Source: Pseudomonas fluorescens (GTDB lineage: Bacteria > Pseudomonadota > Gammaproteobacteria > Pseudomonadales > Pseudomonadaceae). Taken from it: a stretch of 64,000 bases of DNA. Of this stretch, positions 1-7,626 are shown one piece after another. The stretch is taken from contig NZ_CP038438.1 in NCBI RefSeq assembly GCF_004683905.1, positions 2,480,001 to 2,544,000 of the forward strand, written 5' to 3'. The position numbers and the translations under genes were made by a program. A model generated the notes under the pieces. That model was given only the letters and a program-made list of their open reading frames with translations. It was not told the origin of the DNA and made no database searches. Positions within the stretch are counted from its first letter, which is position 1. Every line of letters starts with the position of its first letter.

Positions 1-1
1 G

Positions 2-355
2 ATCTTCGCCCAGAGCCTGGCCAACGGCCAACTCAGCCCGGAAGACCGTACCTACCTCGCGCAACTGGTTGCACAACGAACCAATCTGAGTCAGGCCGAC
101 GCCGAGAAGCGTGTCGATGAAGTGTATGCCCGCACTCAGAAGGCCATCGCCGACGCCAAAGTCAAAGCCCAACAGGCTGCCGACACCGCTGCGAAAGTTG
201 CTGCCTGGACCTCGCTGTGGATGTTCATCGCGTTGCTGGCCGGTGCGTTCTTCGCCAGTCTCGCCGCCACCTTCGGCGGTCGTCGCCGGGATGCGGTCGA
301 GTACGTTGAAGTCGAGACCTACGCCACCACGACCACTCTGCCTCCAGTCCGTTAA
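2..355 (+). CDS. Membrane protein of unknown function, C-terminal part
   Basis: The reading frame is open from the first bases of the window, so the start is missing. The visible part (117 residues) begins with a charged, helix-prone stretch containing LSPEDRTYLAQLV, where Asp, Glu and Arg alternate with small residues. An Ala/Lys-rich segment follows, then one strongly hydrophobic segment (WTSLWMFIALLAGAFFASLA) that should be a membrane helix. It is followed by GGRRRD, which suits a positive-inside cytoplasmic end, and a polar tail. This resembles the ends of Pseudomonas membrane proteins annotated only as hypothetical. A 24-residue membrane peptide gene follows after 14 bases and is probably co-transcribed. 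No function can be assigned. Confidence 0.7.
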   Translation: MFAQSLANGQLSPEDRTYLAQLVAQRTNLSQADAEKRVDEVYARTQKAIADAKVKAQQAADTAAKVAAWTSLWMFIALLAGAFFASLAATFGGRRRDAVEYVEVETYATTTTLPPVR

Positions 356-369
356 CAAGGAGAATCACC

Positions 370-444
370 ATGCGCTCTCTATTACTGTTTTTCCTCGGTG
401 TGCCAATCCCGATCATCATCCTGATCGCCCTGTTCGTACACTGA
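370..444 (+). CDS. 24-residue hydrophobic membrane peptide
   Basis: ATG at 370 follows an AAGGAG ribosome binding site at 357-362 with 7-base spacing and ends at TGA 442-444. The translation is MRSLLLFFLGVPIPIIIL followed by IALFVH: one membrane-spanning segment with an N-terminal Arg, a Gly-Val-Pro-Ile-Pro break and a terminal His. It lies just downstream of a membrane-protein gene and just upstream of a strong terminator, so it is the last gene of that transcript. The strong ribosome site, the coding-like composition and the placement before the terminator support it as a real gene. The function is unknown; small peptides like this often bind a larger membrane partner, but that is inference. 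Confidence 0.6.
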   Translation: MRSLLLFFLGVPIPIIILIALFVH

Positions 445-474
445 TTCCAATGCTCCATTGAGGCCCATGCCTCG

Positions 475-507
475 GCCGCTTTCACTTCACGGTGAAAGCG
501 GCTTTTT
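475..507 (+). terminator. Rho-independent terminator
   Basis: An 11-bp perfect stem (GCCGCTTTCAC at 475-485 pairing with 492-502), a 6-base loop and a following TTTTT run. It closes the transcript of the two membrane-protein genes and separates it from hcn. Confidence 0.85.
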
Positions 508-569
508 GCTTTCTGGCGTGCACCATTCGTCTTCTTCAACCGAATCGTTGAACAATCCGACCGCTTTCA

Positions 570-583
570 CTGGCCTGGATCAA
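570..583 (+). promoter_or_regulatory. Candidate ANR (FNR-type) box of the hcn promoter
   Basis: CTGGCCTGGATCAA fits the degenerate ANR site reported for hcnA promoters of fluorescent pseudomonads (one poor half, four-base spacer, conserved ATCAA half). ANR activates hcn under low oxygen. The site lies about 205 bases before the hcnA start, leaving room for a long leader. The assignment is by motif and position only. Confidence 0.6.
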
Positions 584-735
584 TATTCGCGTTTGTAACT
601 TCCCCTAACGTAAATGTTCCAGGCCTTCGCTGAGGTTTGAACTACAGTGCTTCACGCGCACTTTGCTGCGCTGACGAAGTACCCGCGAGCCCGCCTGTAA
701 TCGAACAATAAACGGGCCGCACGGTGTAGAGCAGC

Positions 736-780
736 AAGGAGCTGACGCAATACCTTCCCCCTGAACCTTTTCACGGATGA
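736..780 (+). promoter_or_regulatory. RsmA/RsmE-type GGA sites in the hcnA leader
   Basis: Two A(N)GGA motifs are visible: AAGGA at 736-740 and ACGGA at 773-777. The second lies in CACGGATGA, the arrangement known at the hcnA ribosome binding site, where RsmA/RsmE block translation until GacA-dependent small RNAs titrate them. The motif overlaps the region a ribosome must contact to start at 789. Regulation is inferred from motif and family knowledge. Confidence 0.6.
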
Positions 781-788
781 ACTTCGTA

Positions 789-1103
789 ATGCACTGCCTA
801 GAACGCACTTTCGATATCCAGCCCCTGACCCAGGCGGATATGACCGTCCACATCAATGGTCAACCGGTGACGGCGGCCATTGGCGAAACCGTCCTGAGCG
901 TTATCCAGTCCCTTGGCGTGCGCCAGGTCGCACGCAACGACCATGGCCAGATCAGCGGCGCCTACTGCGGCATGGGTGTGTGCCAGTGCTGCCTGGTGAA
1001 GATCAACGGCCGCCACAAGCGCCGTGCCTGTCAGACCGTGGTGCGCGACGGCATGCAGATCGAAACCCAGGTCAACCGCATCAACGAGCAGGAGGTCGTA
1101 TGA
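789..1103 (+). CDS. hcnA: Hydrogen cyanide synthase subunit HcnA ([2Fe-2S] subunit)
   Basis: Small ferredoxin-like subunit of the membrane-associated enzyme that oxidises glycine to HCN and CO2. The 104-residue product has the expected family length. It carries a plant-type [2Fe-2S] cluster motif with Cys60, Cys65 and Cys67/Cys68 (CGMGVCQCC) and Cys81, in a fold that begins TVHINGQPVTA. The start at ATG 789 is preferred over an in-frame ATG at 777 because the latter lies inside the CACGGATGA ribosome/RsmA site and would give a longer protein than the family norm. The gene overlaps hcnB by 4 bases (ATGA), so the two are translationally coupled. Control by ANR and Gac/Rsm is expected from the upstream motifs. 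Confidence 0.95.
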   Translation: MHCLERTFDIQPLTQADMTVHINGQPVTAAIGETVLSVIQSLGVRQVARNDHGQISGAYCGMGVCQCCLVKINGRHKRRACQTVVRDGMQIETQVNRINEQEVV

Positions 1104-2509
1104 GCCTGCAACCGGTGATCGTCGGCGGTGGTCCGGCGGGGATGGCGGCGGCCATCGAGCTGGCGCGTCATGGGGTGCGCTGCACCTTGCTCGAAGAGGC
1201 CTCGCGTCTTGGTGGCGTGGTCTATCGCGGGCCGCTGCGCGACGGCGTGCAACTGGATTATCTGGGGCCGCGCTATTCCGAAGCCCTGAGCAAACTGCAC
1301 GGTGATTTCCAGGAACAGTCCGGGTTGATCGACGTGCGCCTCAATCATCGCGTGGTCGGCGCCGAAGGCACCCGCGCGCTGGTGGTGCTCGACGGCGACG
1401 AGCAGCTGCACGAGATCGAGTATCCGCAATTGCTGCTGGCCGCCGGCTGCCACGAACGCAGCGTGCCGTTTCCCGGCTGGACCCTGCCGGGGGTGATCAT
1501 GCTCGGCGGCCTGCAACTGCAAATCAAAAGTGGCGTGGTCAAGCCGCAAGGGCCGGTGATCATCGCCGGCACCGGGCCGCTGCTGCCGCTGGTGGCCACG
1601 CAGCTGCACGCGTCCGGCGTCAAGGTCGCGGGCGTGTACGAAGCCTGCGCGTTCGGCAAGATCGCCCGCGAAAGCCTGGCGTTGCTGAACAAGCCGCAGC
1701 TGTTCCTCGACGGTTTGAGCATGCTTGCTTACCTTAAACTGCACGGCATCCCGATGAACTACGGCTGGGGCGTGGTCGAAGCCCACGGCGACGGCGAGCT
1801 GAAAAGCGTCACCGTGGCACCTTACTCGGCCAGCTGGGAGCCGGACCTGACGCGCATCGAGCGCTTCGAAGCGCAGACCCTGGCGGTCGGTTACGGCTTC
1901 ATTCCGCGCACCCAGCTCAGTCAGCAGATGGGCCTCGATCACGGTTTCAGCGACGACGGTTACCTGCGCGCCAATTCGAACAACTGGCAGCAAAGCAACG
2001 AGCCGCACGTGCATCTGGCCGGTGACATGGGCGGGATTCGCGGTGGTGAAGCGGCGATGCTCGCCGGCAAGATCGCCGCGACCTCGATCCTCCTGCAACG
2101 CGGGGTGATCGAAGAAGAGCTGGCGCGGGTTCGCCGCGATCGTTATCTGGGCAAACTCAAATCCATCGTGCGCTTCCGCGCGGCTGTTGATCGCTACACC
2201 GAACGCGGTGTCGGCCAGACCGCTTTGCCGGCCGCCGACACCGTGATCTGCCGCTGCGAACACGCCACCCGCGCGGACATCGATCTGGCGCTGGAGCAGG
2301 GCGTGAAAGACATCGCCAGCCTGAAAATGCGCACCCGCGTCAGCATGGGCGATTGTCAGGGGCGGATGTGTGTCGGCTACTGCAGCGACCGTCTGCGTCA
2401 GGCCACCGGGCGCAAGGACGTCGGCTGGCTGCGCCCGCGCTTCCCGATTGATCCGATCCCTTTTTCCGCGTTCCAGTCCGTCGGCACGGAGGCCGCATCC
2501 CATGAGTAA
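1100..2509 (+). CDS. hcnB: Hydrogen cyanide synthase subunit HcnB (FAD oxidoreductase)
   Basis: A 469-residue flavoprotein subunit of cyanide synthase. The N-terminus has the FAD-binding GGGPAGMAAAIELARHG; a second dinucleotide fold follows near residue 160 (VIIAGTGPLLPLVATQL). The C-terminal part carries a BFD-like cysteine cluster (CRCEH, then GDCQGRMCVGYC) that should bind a second [2Fe-2S] centre. ATG at 1100 follows CAGGAGG and overlaps the hcnA stop. It ends 8 bases inside hcnC. With HcnA and HcnC it passes electrons from glycine oxidation toward the respiratory chain. The assignment rests on gene order, lengths and close agreement with known HcnB proteins. Confidence 0.95.
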   Translation: MSLQPVIVGGGPAGMAAAIELARHGVRCTLLEEASRLGGVVYRGPLRDGVQLDYLGPRYSEALSKLHGDFQEQSGLIDVRLNHRVVGAEGTRALVVLDGDEQLHEIEYPQLLLAAGCHERSVPFPGWTLPGVIMLGGLQLQIKSGVVKPQGPVIIAGTGPLLPLVATQLHASGVKVAGVYEACAFGKIARESLALLNKPQLFLDGLSMLAYLKLHGIPMNYGWGVVEAHGDGELKSVTVAPYSASWEPDLTRIERFEAQTLAVGYGFIPRTQLSQQMGLDHGFSDDGYLRANSNNWQQSNEPHVHLAGDMGGIRGGEAAMLAGKIAATSILLQRGVIEEELARVRRDRYLGKLKSIVRFRAAVDRYTERGVGQTALPAADTVICRCEHATRADIDLALEQGVKDIASLKMRTRVSMGDCQGRMCVGYCSDRLRQATGRKDVGWLRPRFPIDPIPFSAFQSVGTEAASHE

Positions 2510-3761
2510 GTTCTATGACGTGATCATTGCCGGTGGCGGCGTGATCGGGGCGTCCTGCGCCTATCAATTGTCCAAGCGCCAGGGCCTCAAGGTGGCGGTG
2601 ATCGACGCCAAGCGCCCGGGCAACGCGACCCGCGCTTCGGCCGGAGGCTTGTGGGCCATCGGCGAGTCGGTGGGGCTGGGCTGCGGGGTGATTTTCTTCC
2701 GCATGATGTCGGCCAACCGCAAGCGCGAAACCCAGGGCGCGGCGGTCGCGGTGGACGCCAGCACGCCGCACATCCTGCCGGAGTCGTTCTTCGATTTCGC
2801 CTTGCAGTCCAATGCGCTGTACCCGGCGCTGCACCGCGAGTTGAAGGACAGGCACGGGATGGATTTCAAGTTCGAAAAGACCGGACTGAAGTTCGTCATC
2901 TATGACGACGAAGACCGGCTCTACGCCGAGCACATCGTCAGTTGCATTCCGCATCTGGCCGATCAGGTGCGCTGGCTCGATCAGGCCGCGCTGCGCGAGG
3001 CTGAGCCGAGCGTCAGCCACGAGGCGCGCGGCGCGCTGGAGTTTCTCTGCGATCACCAGGTCAGCCCGTTCCGTCTCGCCGATGCCTACATGGAAGGCGC
3101 GCGGCAGAATGGCGTCGACATCTTCGTCAACACCAACGTCATCGGTGTGTTGCACCACGGCAGCCGCGTGACTGGCGTGCAGACGGCCGAGGAGGGCGTG
3201 TTCCACTGCAAGACGCTGATCAATGCTGCTGGTGCCTGGGCGGCGGACTTGAGTGAGTGGGCGACGGGGATTCGTATCCCGGTGAAACCGGTCAAGGGCC
3301 AGATTCTGCTGACCGAACGCATGCCGAAGATCCTCAACGGCTGCCTGACCACCAGCGACTGCTATGTGGCACAGAAGGACAACGGCGAAATCCTGATCGG
3401 CAGCACCACCGAAGACAAAGGCTTCGACGTCACCACCACCTACCCGGAAATCGCCGGACTGGTACAGGGCGCGGTGCGGTGCCTGCCGGAACTCAAGGAC
3501 GTCAATCTAAAGCGCACCTGGGCCGGACTGCGTCCGGGCTCGCCGGATGAGCTGCCGATCCTCGGGCCGATGCGTGGGGTGGAGGGATACCTGAATGCCT
3601 GCGGACACTTCCGCACCGGTATTCTGACCTCAGCGATCACCGGCGTGCTGCTGGACAAACTGGTCAATCAGGAGGCGCTGCCGCTGGATATCACACCGTT
3701 CCTGGCGGATCGGTTCGAGACTGCACCGGTCAAGCAAGAGCGTGAATTGGAAATGGCCTGA
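2502..3761 (+). CDS. hcnC: Hydrogen cyanide synthase subunit HcnC (glycine-oxidising flavoprotein)
   Basis: A 419-residue D-amino-acid-oxidase-type flavoenzyme, thought to be the subunit that oxidises glycine. The N-terminal Rossmann motif is IIAGGGVIGASCAYQLSKR, followed by GNATRASAGGLWAIGESVG and, near the C-terminus, the second FAD contact GLRPGSPDELPILGP and GHFRTGILTSAITG. ATG 2502 overlaps the end of hcnB by 8 bases, so it is the third coupled gene of the operon. The sequence agrees closely with HcnC of fluorescent pseudomonads. A REP pair follows and probably ends or stabilises the transcript. The operon appears intact, so cyanide production is predicted. Confidence 0.95.
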   Translation: MSKFYDVIIAGGGVIGASCAYQLSKRQGLKVAVIDAKRPGNATRASAGGLWAIGESVGLGCGVIFFRMMSANRKRETQGAAVAVDASTPHILPESFFDFALQSNALYPALHRELKDRHGMDFKFEKTGLKFVIYDDEDRLYAEHIVSCIPHLADQVRWLDQAALREAEPSVSHEARGALEFLCDHQVSPFRLADAYMEGARQNGVDIFVNTNVIGVLHHGSRVTGVQTAEEGVFHCKTLINAAGAWAADLSEWATGIRIPVKPVKGQILLTERMPKILNGCLTTSDCYVAQKDNGEILIGSTTEDKGFDVTTTYPEIAGLVQGAVRCLPELKDVNLKRTWAGLRPGSPDELPILGPMRGVEGYLNACGHFRTGILTSAITGVLLDKLVNQEALPLDITPFLADRFETAPVKQERELEMA

Positions 3762-3778
3762 GCCCATCCACAATCCCT

Positions 3779-3866
3779 GTAGGAGTGAGCCTGCTCGCGA
3801 TGGCGGTGTGTCAGTAACAGAGATGGGTACTGATAGATCGCCATCGCGAGCAGGCTCACTCCTACA
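3779..3866. repeat. Paired REP element, type A
   Basis: Two inverted copies of GAGTGAGCCTGCTCGCG facing each other around a variable centre, between the convergent ends of hcnC and the Kef-type gene. Same type as the elements at 12584, 27999 and 51380. Confidence 0.9.
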
Positions 3867-3884
3867 ATTGGAATTGCGCTGAAG

Positions 3885-5693
3885 TCAGACCTTGCGCGCT
3901 TCTTCTTCCAATTGATCCGACTCGAACAACCGCGCCAGTTCCGCTCGGGCTTCCTGGGCGGTTTGCAGGACTTTGGCCGCGTCGTCGTAGACCGCGTGCT
4001 GGGCTTCCAGCACCTGTTCGTCATGGTGTTTGAAACGCTTGATCCGCGCATCGGCCTGGGCCTGGGTCAGACCGAGGCCGACCAGGGTACGGCGGCTCAT
4101 TTCCAGGCTGGAGTAATAGGTCTCGCGAATCGCTTCGGCGCCGACATCGACCAGGCGGTGCACGTGCTGACGGTTACGTGCGCGAGCGATGATCTTCATG
4201 TGCGGATACAGCTTGCGCACGATCTCGGCGGTCTTGATGTTGGTCTCCGGATCATCCGTGGCAATCACGAAATACTCCGCCTCGCCAACCTTCGCCGCAT
4301 TGAGGATTTCCGGGCGCATCGGGTCGCCATAGAACACCGGCACACCGCCAAAACTGCGCGACAGCTCGATGGTTTCCACCGACGTGTCCAGCGCCACGAA
4401 CTTGATGTTCTGCGCGCGCAGAATCCGCGCCACGATCTGGCCCATCCGACCCATGCCGGCGATCACCACGCGCGGCGCCTCGGTATCGATCTCGCGGAAT
4501 TTCTCCGGCACCTCCACCGGCTGCACTTTTGGGCTGACCAGCCGTGCGCAGATCAGCAGCAGCAACGGCGTCAACGCCATCGACAGGGTGATGGTCAGCA
4601 CCAGCAAGTCATACAGGCGCGGTTCGAACAGGCCCTGATCACGACCGATCTTGAACACCACAAAGGCAAACTCACCGCCGGCCGCGAGCACGATACCCAG
4701 GCGAATCGCACTGACCTTGGTCAGCCCGCCGGCCAGACGCCCGACCACAAACAGCAGCGGCAACTTCAAACCGATCAGCAGCAGCGTCAGGCCCAACACG
4801 GTGATCGGTGCGCTGAGCAGCAGACTGAGGTTGGCGCCCATGCCGACGCTGATGAAAAACAGCCCGAGCAGCAGGCCCTTGAACGGCTCGATCTGCGCTT
4901 CCAGTTCATGGCGATATTCCGAATCCGCCAGCAGCAGGCCAGCGAGGAAAGCCCCGAGGGCCATCGACACGCCGACCAGATCCATCAGCCACGCCGTACC
5001 GATCACCACCAGCAATGCGGTGGCGGTGGAGACCTCCGGCAGACCGGTTTTCGCCACCACGCGAAACACCGGCCGCAGCAAATACCGCCCGCCGACCACT
5101 ACCACGGCGATCCCGCCGAGCACTTGCAAACCGTGGTTCAGGCTTTCCGCGTTGCTGCTGGCGTGGGCGCTGCCGGCGAGCATCGGCACCAGCGCGATCA
5201 ACGGGATCGCGGCGATGTCCTGAAACAGCAGAATCGCAAACGCCAGTCGCCCGTGGGGGCTGGTCAGCTCCTTGCGCTCGGCCAGGCTTTGCAGGCCGAA
5301 TGCGGTGGACGACAGCGCCAGACCAAGGCCGAGCACAATCGCACTGTTCAGCGGCTGTCCGAACACGTACAACGCCAGCACGCCGATCACCGCCGCCGTC
5401 AGCAGCACCTGCGCCAGACCCACGCCGAACACCGACTTGCGCATCACCCACAAGCGGCGGGGCGATAGCTCAAGGCCGATGATGAACAACAGCAACACCA
5501 CGCCCAGTTCGGAAATATGCGCAACGCTCTGCGGATTGCCAATCAGGCCGAGCACCGACGGGCCGATGATCACCCCCGCCAACAGATAACCGAGCACCGC
5601 GCCCAGTTGCAGACGCTTGGCCAGTGGCACGGTGAGCACGGCTGCGAAGAGAAACACGACAGCGGCTTGCAACAGGTTGCCTTCATGGGGCAT
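3885..5693 (-). CDS. kefB: Kef-type K+/H+ antiporter (CPA2 family)
   Basis: A 602-residue monovalent cation:proton antiporter. Residues 1 to about 385 form the 12-13 helix CPA2 exchanger domain, with LGYLLAGVIIGP near the start and DIAAIPLIALVP in the core. After it comes a TrkA-N domain (VVIAGMGRMGQIVARIL near residue 400) that binds NAD(H) and gates the channel. The last 100 residues are charged and helix-rich. Length and domain order match KefB/KefC, which protect against electrophiles by potassium efflux under glutathione control. No separate KefG/KefF ancillary gene is adjacent. The start MPHEGNLL was chosen because the hydrophobic domain begins there; upstream in-frame codons look non-coding. 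Confidence 0.85.
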   Translation of the reverse strand: MPHEGNLLQAAVVFLFAAVLTVPLAKRLQLGAVLGYLLAGVIIGPSVLGLIGNPQSVAHISELGVVLLLFIIGLELSPRRLWVMRKSVFGVGLAQVLLTAAVIGVLALYVFGQPLNSAIVLGLGLALSSTAFGLQSLAERKELTSPHGRLAFAILLFQDIAAIPLIALVPMLAGSAHASSNAESLNHGLQVLGGIAVVVVGGRYLLRPVFRVVAKTGLPEVSTATALLVVIGTAWLMDLVGVSMALGAFLAGLLLADSEYRHELEAQIEPFKGLLLGLFFISVGMGANLSLLLSAPITVLGLTLLLIGLKLPLLFVVGRLAGGLTKVSAIRLGIVLAAGGEFAFVVFKIGRDQGLFEPRLYDLLVLTITLSMALTPLLLLICARLVSPKVQPVEVPEKFREIDTEAPRVVIAGMGRMGQIVARILRAQNIKFVALDTSVETIELSRSFGGVPVFYGDPMRPEILNAAKVGEAEYFVIATDDPETNIKTAEIVRKLYPHMKIIARARNRQHVHRLVDVGAEAIRETYYSSLEMSRRTLVGLGLTQAQADARIKRFKHHDEQVLEAQHAVYDDAAKVLQTAQEARAELARLFESDQLEEEARKV

Positions 5694-5770
5694 GGGTTGA
5701 CTCCTGACAGCGGTACGGCGGGGGGGACAAGGATAAAGGCTGCGCCGCTCGTCAATCCACCACAAAACCC

Positions 5771-5861
5771 TGTGGGAGCGGGCTTGCTCGCGAAAGCGCT
5801 GGTTCAGTCGATGTTGATGGCGACTGTGACACCGCATTCGCGAGCAAGCCCGCTCCCACAA
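5771..5861. repeat. Paired REP element, type B
   Basis: Inverted copies of GGGAGCGGGCTTGCTCGCG between the divergent Kef-type antiporter and LysR genes. It occupies much of their shared 250-base intergenic region. No other feature is seen there apart from room for two promoters. Confidence 0.9.
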
Positions 5862-5943
5862 GGGCGATATCATCAAATCTGTAATAAATTGCATCATTTG
5901 GTTACATTGATAGCCTTCGCGAATCAATCTTTTCGAGTCCGCC

Positions 5944-6858
5944 ATGGCCATCAACTTCGACCTCAACGACCTGCAAGCCTTTCGCGCCGTGGTCGAGCAG
6001 GGCAGTTTCCGCAAGGCCGCCGACACCGTGCGCCTGTCACAACCGGCCCTGAGCCGACGCATCGAGAAGCTTGAAGACGCCCTCGGCGTAAAGCTGTTCG
6101 AGCGCACCACGCGCAAAGTCAGTCTGACCCAGGCCGGGCGTGGCTTCATGCCCAGCGTCGAGCGTTTGCTGGATGATCTGGACGTGGCGCTGCTGGGCAT
6201 CAGTGAAGTCGCATCGACCCGACTCGGTCATGTCACCGTGGCTTGCGTACCCTCGGCGGCGTACTACTTCATGCCGCGGGTGGTCGCTCGCTATCACCAG
6301 CAGTTTCCGCGGATCAAGGTCAAAGTCCTCGACTCCAGCGCCCACGACGTGTTGAGCGCAGTGGTCAACGGCGAGGCGGATTTCGGTTTGAGTTTTCTCG
6401 GCACGCAGGATGCCAAAGTCGATTTCGAACCGCTTGTGCAGGAGTGCTATGTCGTCGCTTGCCGGCGCGATCACCCGTTGGCCGGACGCAGCAGCGTGAC
6501 CTGGGACGAGTTCTATCAGCAGGATTACATCTCGCTGGACAAGACGTCCGGCAACCGTTTTCTGCTCGATCAGGCCTTGAGCAGCGTGGTGCCGCAGCGC
6601 CCGAGCATCTGCGAGACGCGGCATGTGACGACCATGATTGGTCTGGTGGAGGCGGGGCTTGGCGTGGCGGCGGTGCCGCTGATGGCGATGCCCGGGCCGG
6701 ATCATCCGATCCTGACGCGGGTGCCGCTGACCGATCCGCAAGTGATGCGCAGTGTCGGCATCCTCAAGCGCCGGGGTCGCACGTTGACCCCGGCGGCATT
6801 GGAACTGGAGCGGCTGGTGGTGGAAATGAAAGTCCAACCGCCAACGCTCAGCGCTTGA
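5944..6858 (+). CDS. LysR-family transcriptional regulator
   Basis: A 304-residue LysR-type regulator. The N-terminal winged helix (LNDLQAFRAVVEQGSFRKAA, then SQPALSRRIEKLEDALG) binds DNA, and the effector-binding domain starts near residue 90 (GHVTVACVPSAAYYFMPRVV). The gene ends 11 bases inside the convergent binding-protein gene, which is transcribed with an MHS symporter. That arrangement suggests it controls uptake of the same compound, although LysR genes usually sit divergent rather than convergent to their targets. The effector is unknown. Confidence 0.85.
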   Translation: MAINFDLNDLQAFRAVVEQGSFRKAADTVRLSQPALSRRIEKLEDALGVKLFERTTRKVSLTQAGRGFMPSVERLLDDLDVALLGISEVASTRLGHVTVACVPSAAYYFMPRVVARYHQQFPRIKVKVLDSSAHDVLSAVVNGEADFGLSFLGTQDAKVDFEPLVQECYVVACRRDHPLAGRSSVTWDEFYQQDYISLDKTSGNRFLLDQALSSVVPQRPSICETRHVTTMIGLVEAGLGVAAVPLMAMPGPDHPILTRVPLTDPQVMRSVGILKRRGRTLTPAALELERLVVEMKVQPPTLSA

Positions 6859-7614
6859 CCGAATCCAGCCCGGTGGCTTGCACGTCAGCCTGGGCGGCAG
6901 GCGCGGCAAGATAGTCGAGCAGGGCCTTGGCCTCTTTTGGATGCTGTGCGCCGACCGGGATGCCGGCGGCGAAGCGCGTCACCGACTGCACCGACTCCGG
7001 AATCTTCCCGACAAACGTCACCCCCGGCACCGGCAGCAATTCGCTGACCTGCTGGAAGCCCAGTTGGTAATCGCCGGTGGCAACCACCGAGCCGACCGGG
7101 ACTTTCGGGACCATCTTCGCTTTCGGTTTCAGTTGATCCTCGACACCAAGTTTGTTGAACAACTCTTTCTCGATGTACACGCCGCTGGCGCTGTCGGAGT
7201 AGGCCACCGATTTTGCGTCGAGCAGGGTTTTCTTCAGGCTTTCGACGCTGCTGATGTCCGGCTTCGGCGCGCCTTCACGCACCACCAGACCGATCCGTGA
7301 ATCCGCCAGTTCGACCCGCGAGGCCGGGTCGACCTTGCCCTGTTTGATCAGGTCATCGAGGGCGTAGCCGACCATGATCACCACGTCGGCGTGCTCACCG
7401 CGAGCGAGGCGATTAGGGATGGCTTCCGGCGCCTTGCCCATCGACGGACCGAGTTGGGTGTCGAGGGTGTTGCCGGTGGCGGCCGCGAATTTCGGGCCGA
7501 GGATTTTGTAGGCGGCGGTGAAGCCGCCCGACGTCATCACATTCAGCTGTTCAGCATGGGCCAGGGCGCTGAAAGCGAAGAGGGCGATGGCGCTGAGATT
7601 GATCAGTTTTTCAA
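6848..7614 (-). CDS. Periplasmic ModA-like substrate-binding protein, start out of frame
   Basis: The coding frame gives a secreted class II binding protein of about 254 residues: a signal peptide (KLINLSAIALFAFSALAHA) then EQLNVMTSGGFTAAYKILGP, as in the extracellular solute-binding family that includes ModA. A good ribosome site (AAGGAG, 7623-7628) sits 8 bases before a TTG at 7614-7612. That TTG is out of frame: five A residues follow where six would give TTG-AAA-AAA-CTG into the signal peptide, and as written it reads into TGA after three codons. The first in-frame possibility is CTG at 7606. The gene follows the MHS symporter by 12 bases and lacks any ABC transporter partner. Function is probably substrate capture or sensing; the ligand is unknown. 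Confidence 0.65.
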
Positions 7615-7626
7615 GGTGATTGCTCC

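Noticed and set aside
777..788. Upstream ATG as hcnA start
   Set aside because: It is part of the CACGGATGA ribosome/RsmA site and would give four extra residues over the usual 104.
1031..2503. A 490-codon open frame antisense to hcnB
   Set aside because: It mirrors the third-position GC pattern of hcnB, has no ribosome site and its composition (Ala, His, Gln and Arg rich) is typical of antisense shadows.
3885..6200. Long N-terminal extension of the Kef-type frame up to 6200
   Set aside because: The extra part is antisense to the LysR gene and crosses a REP pair; the family start is at 5693.
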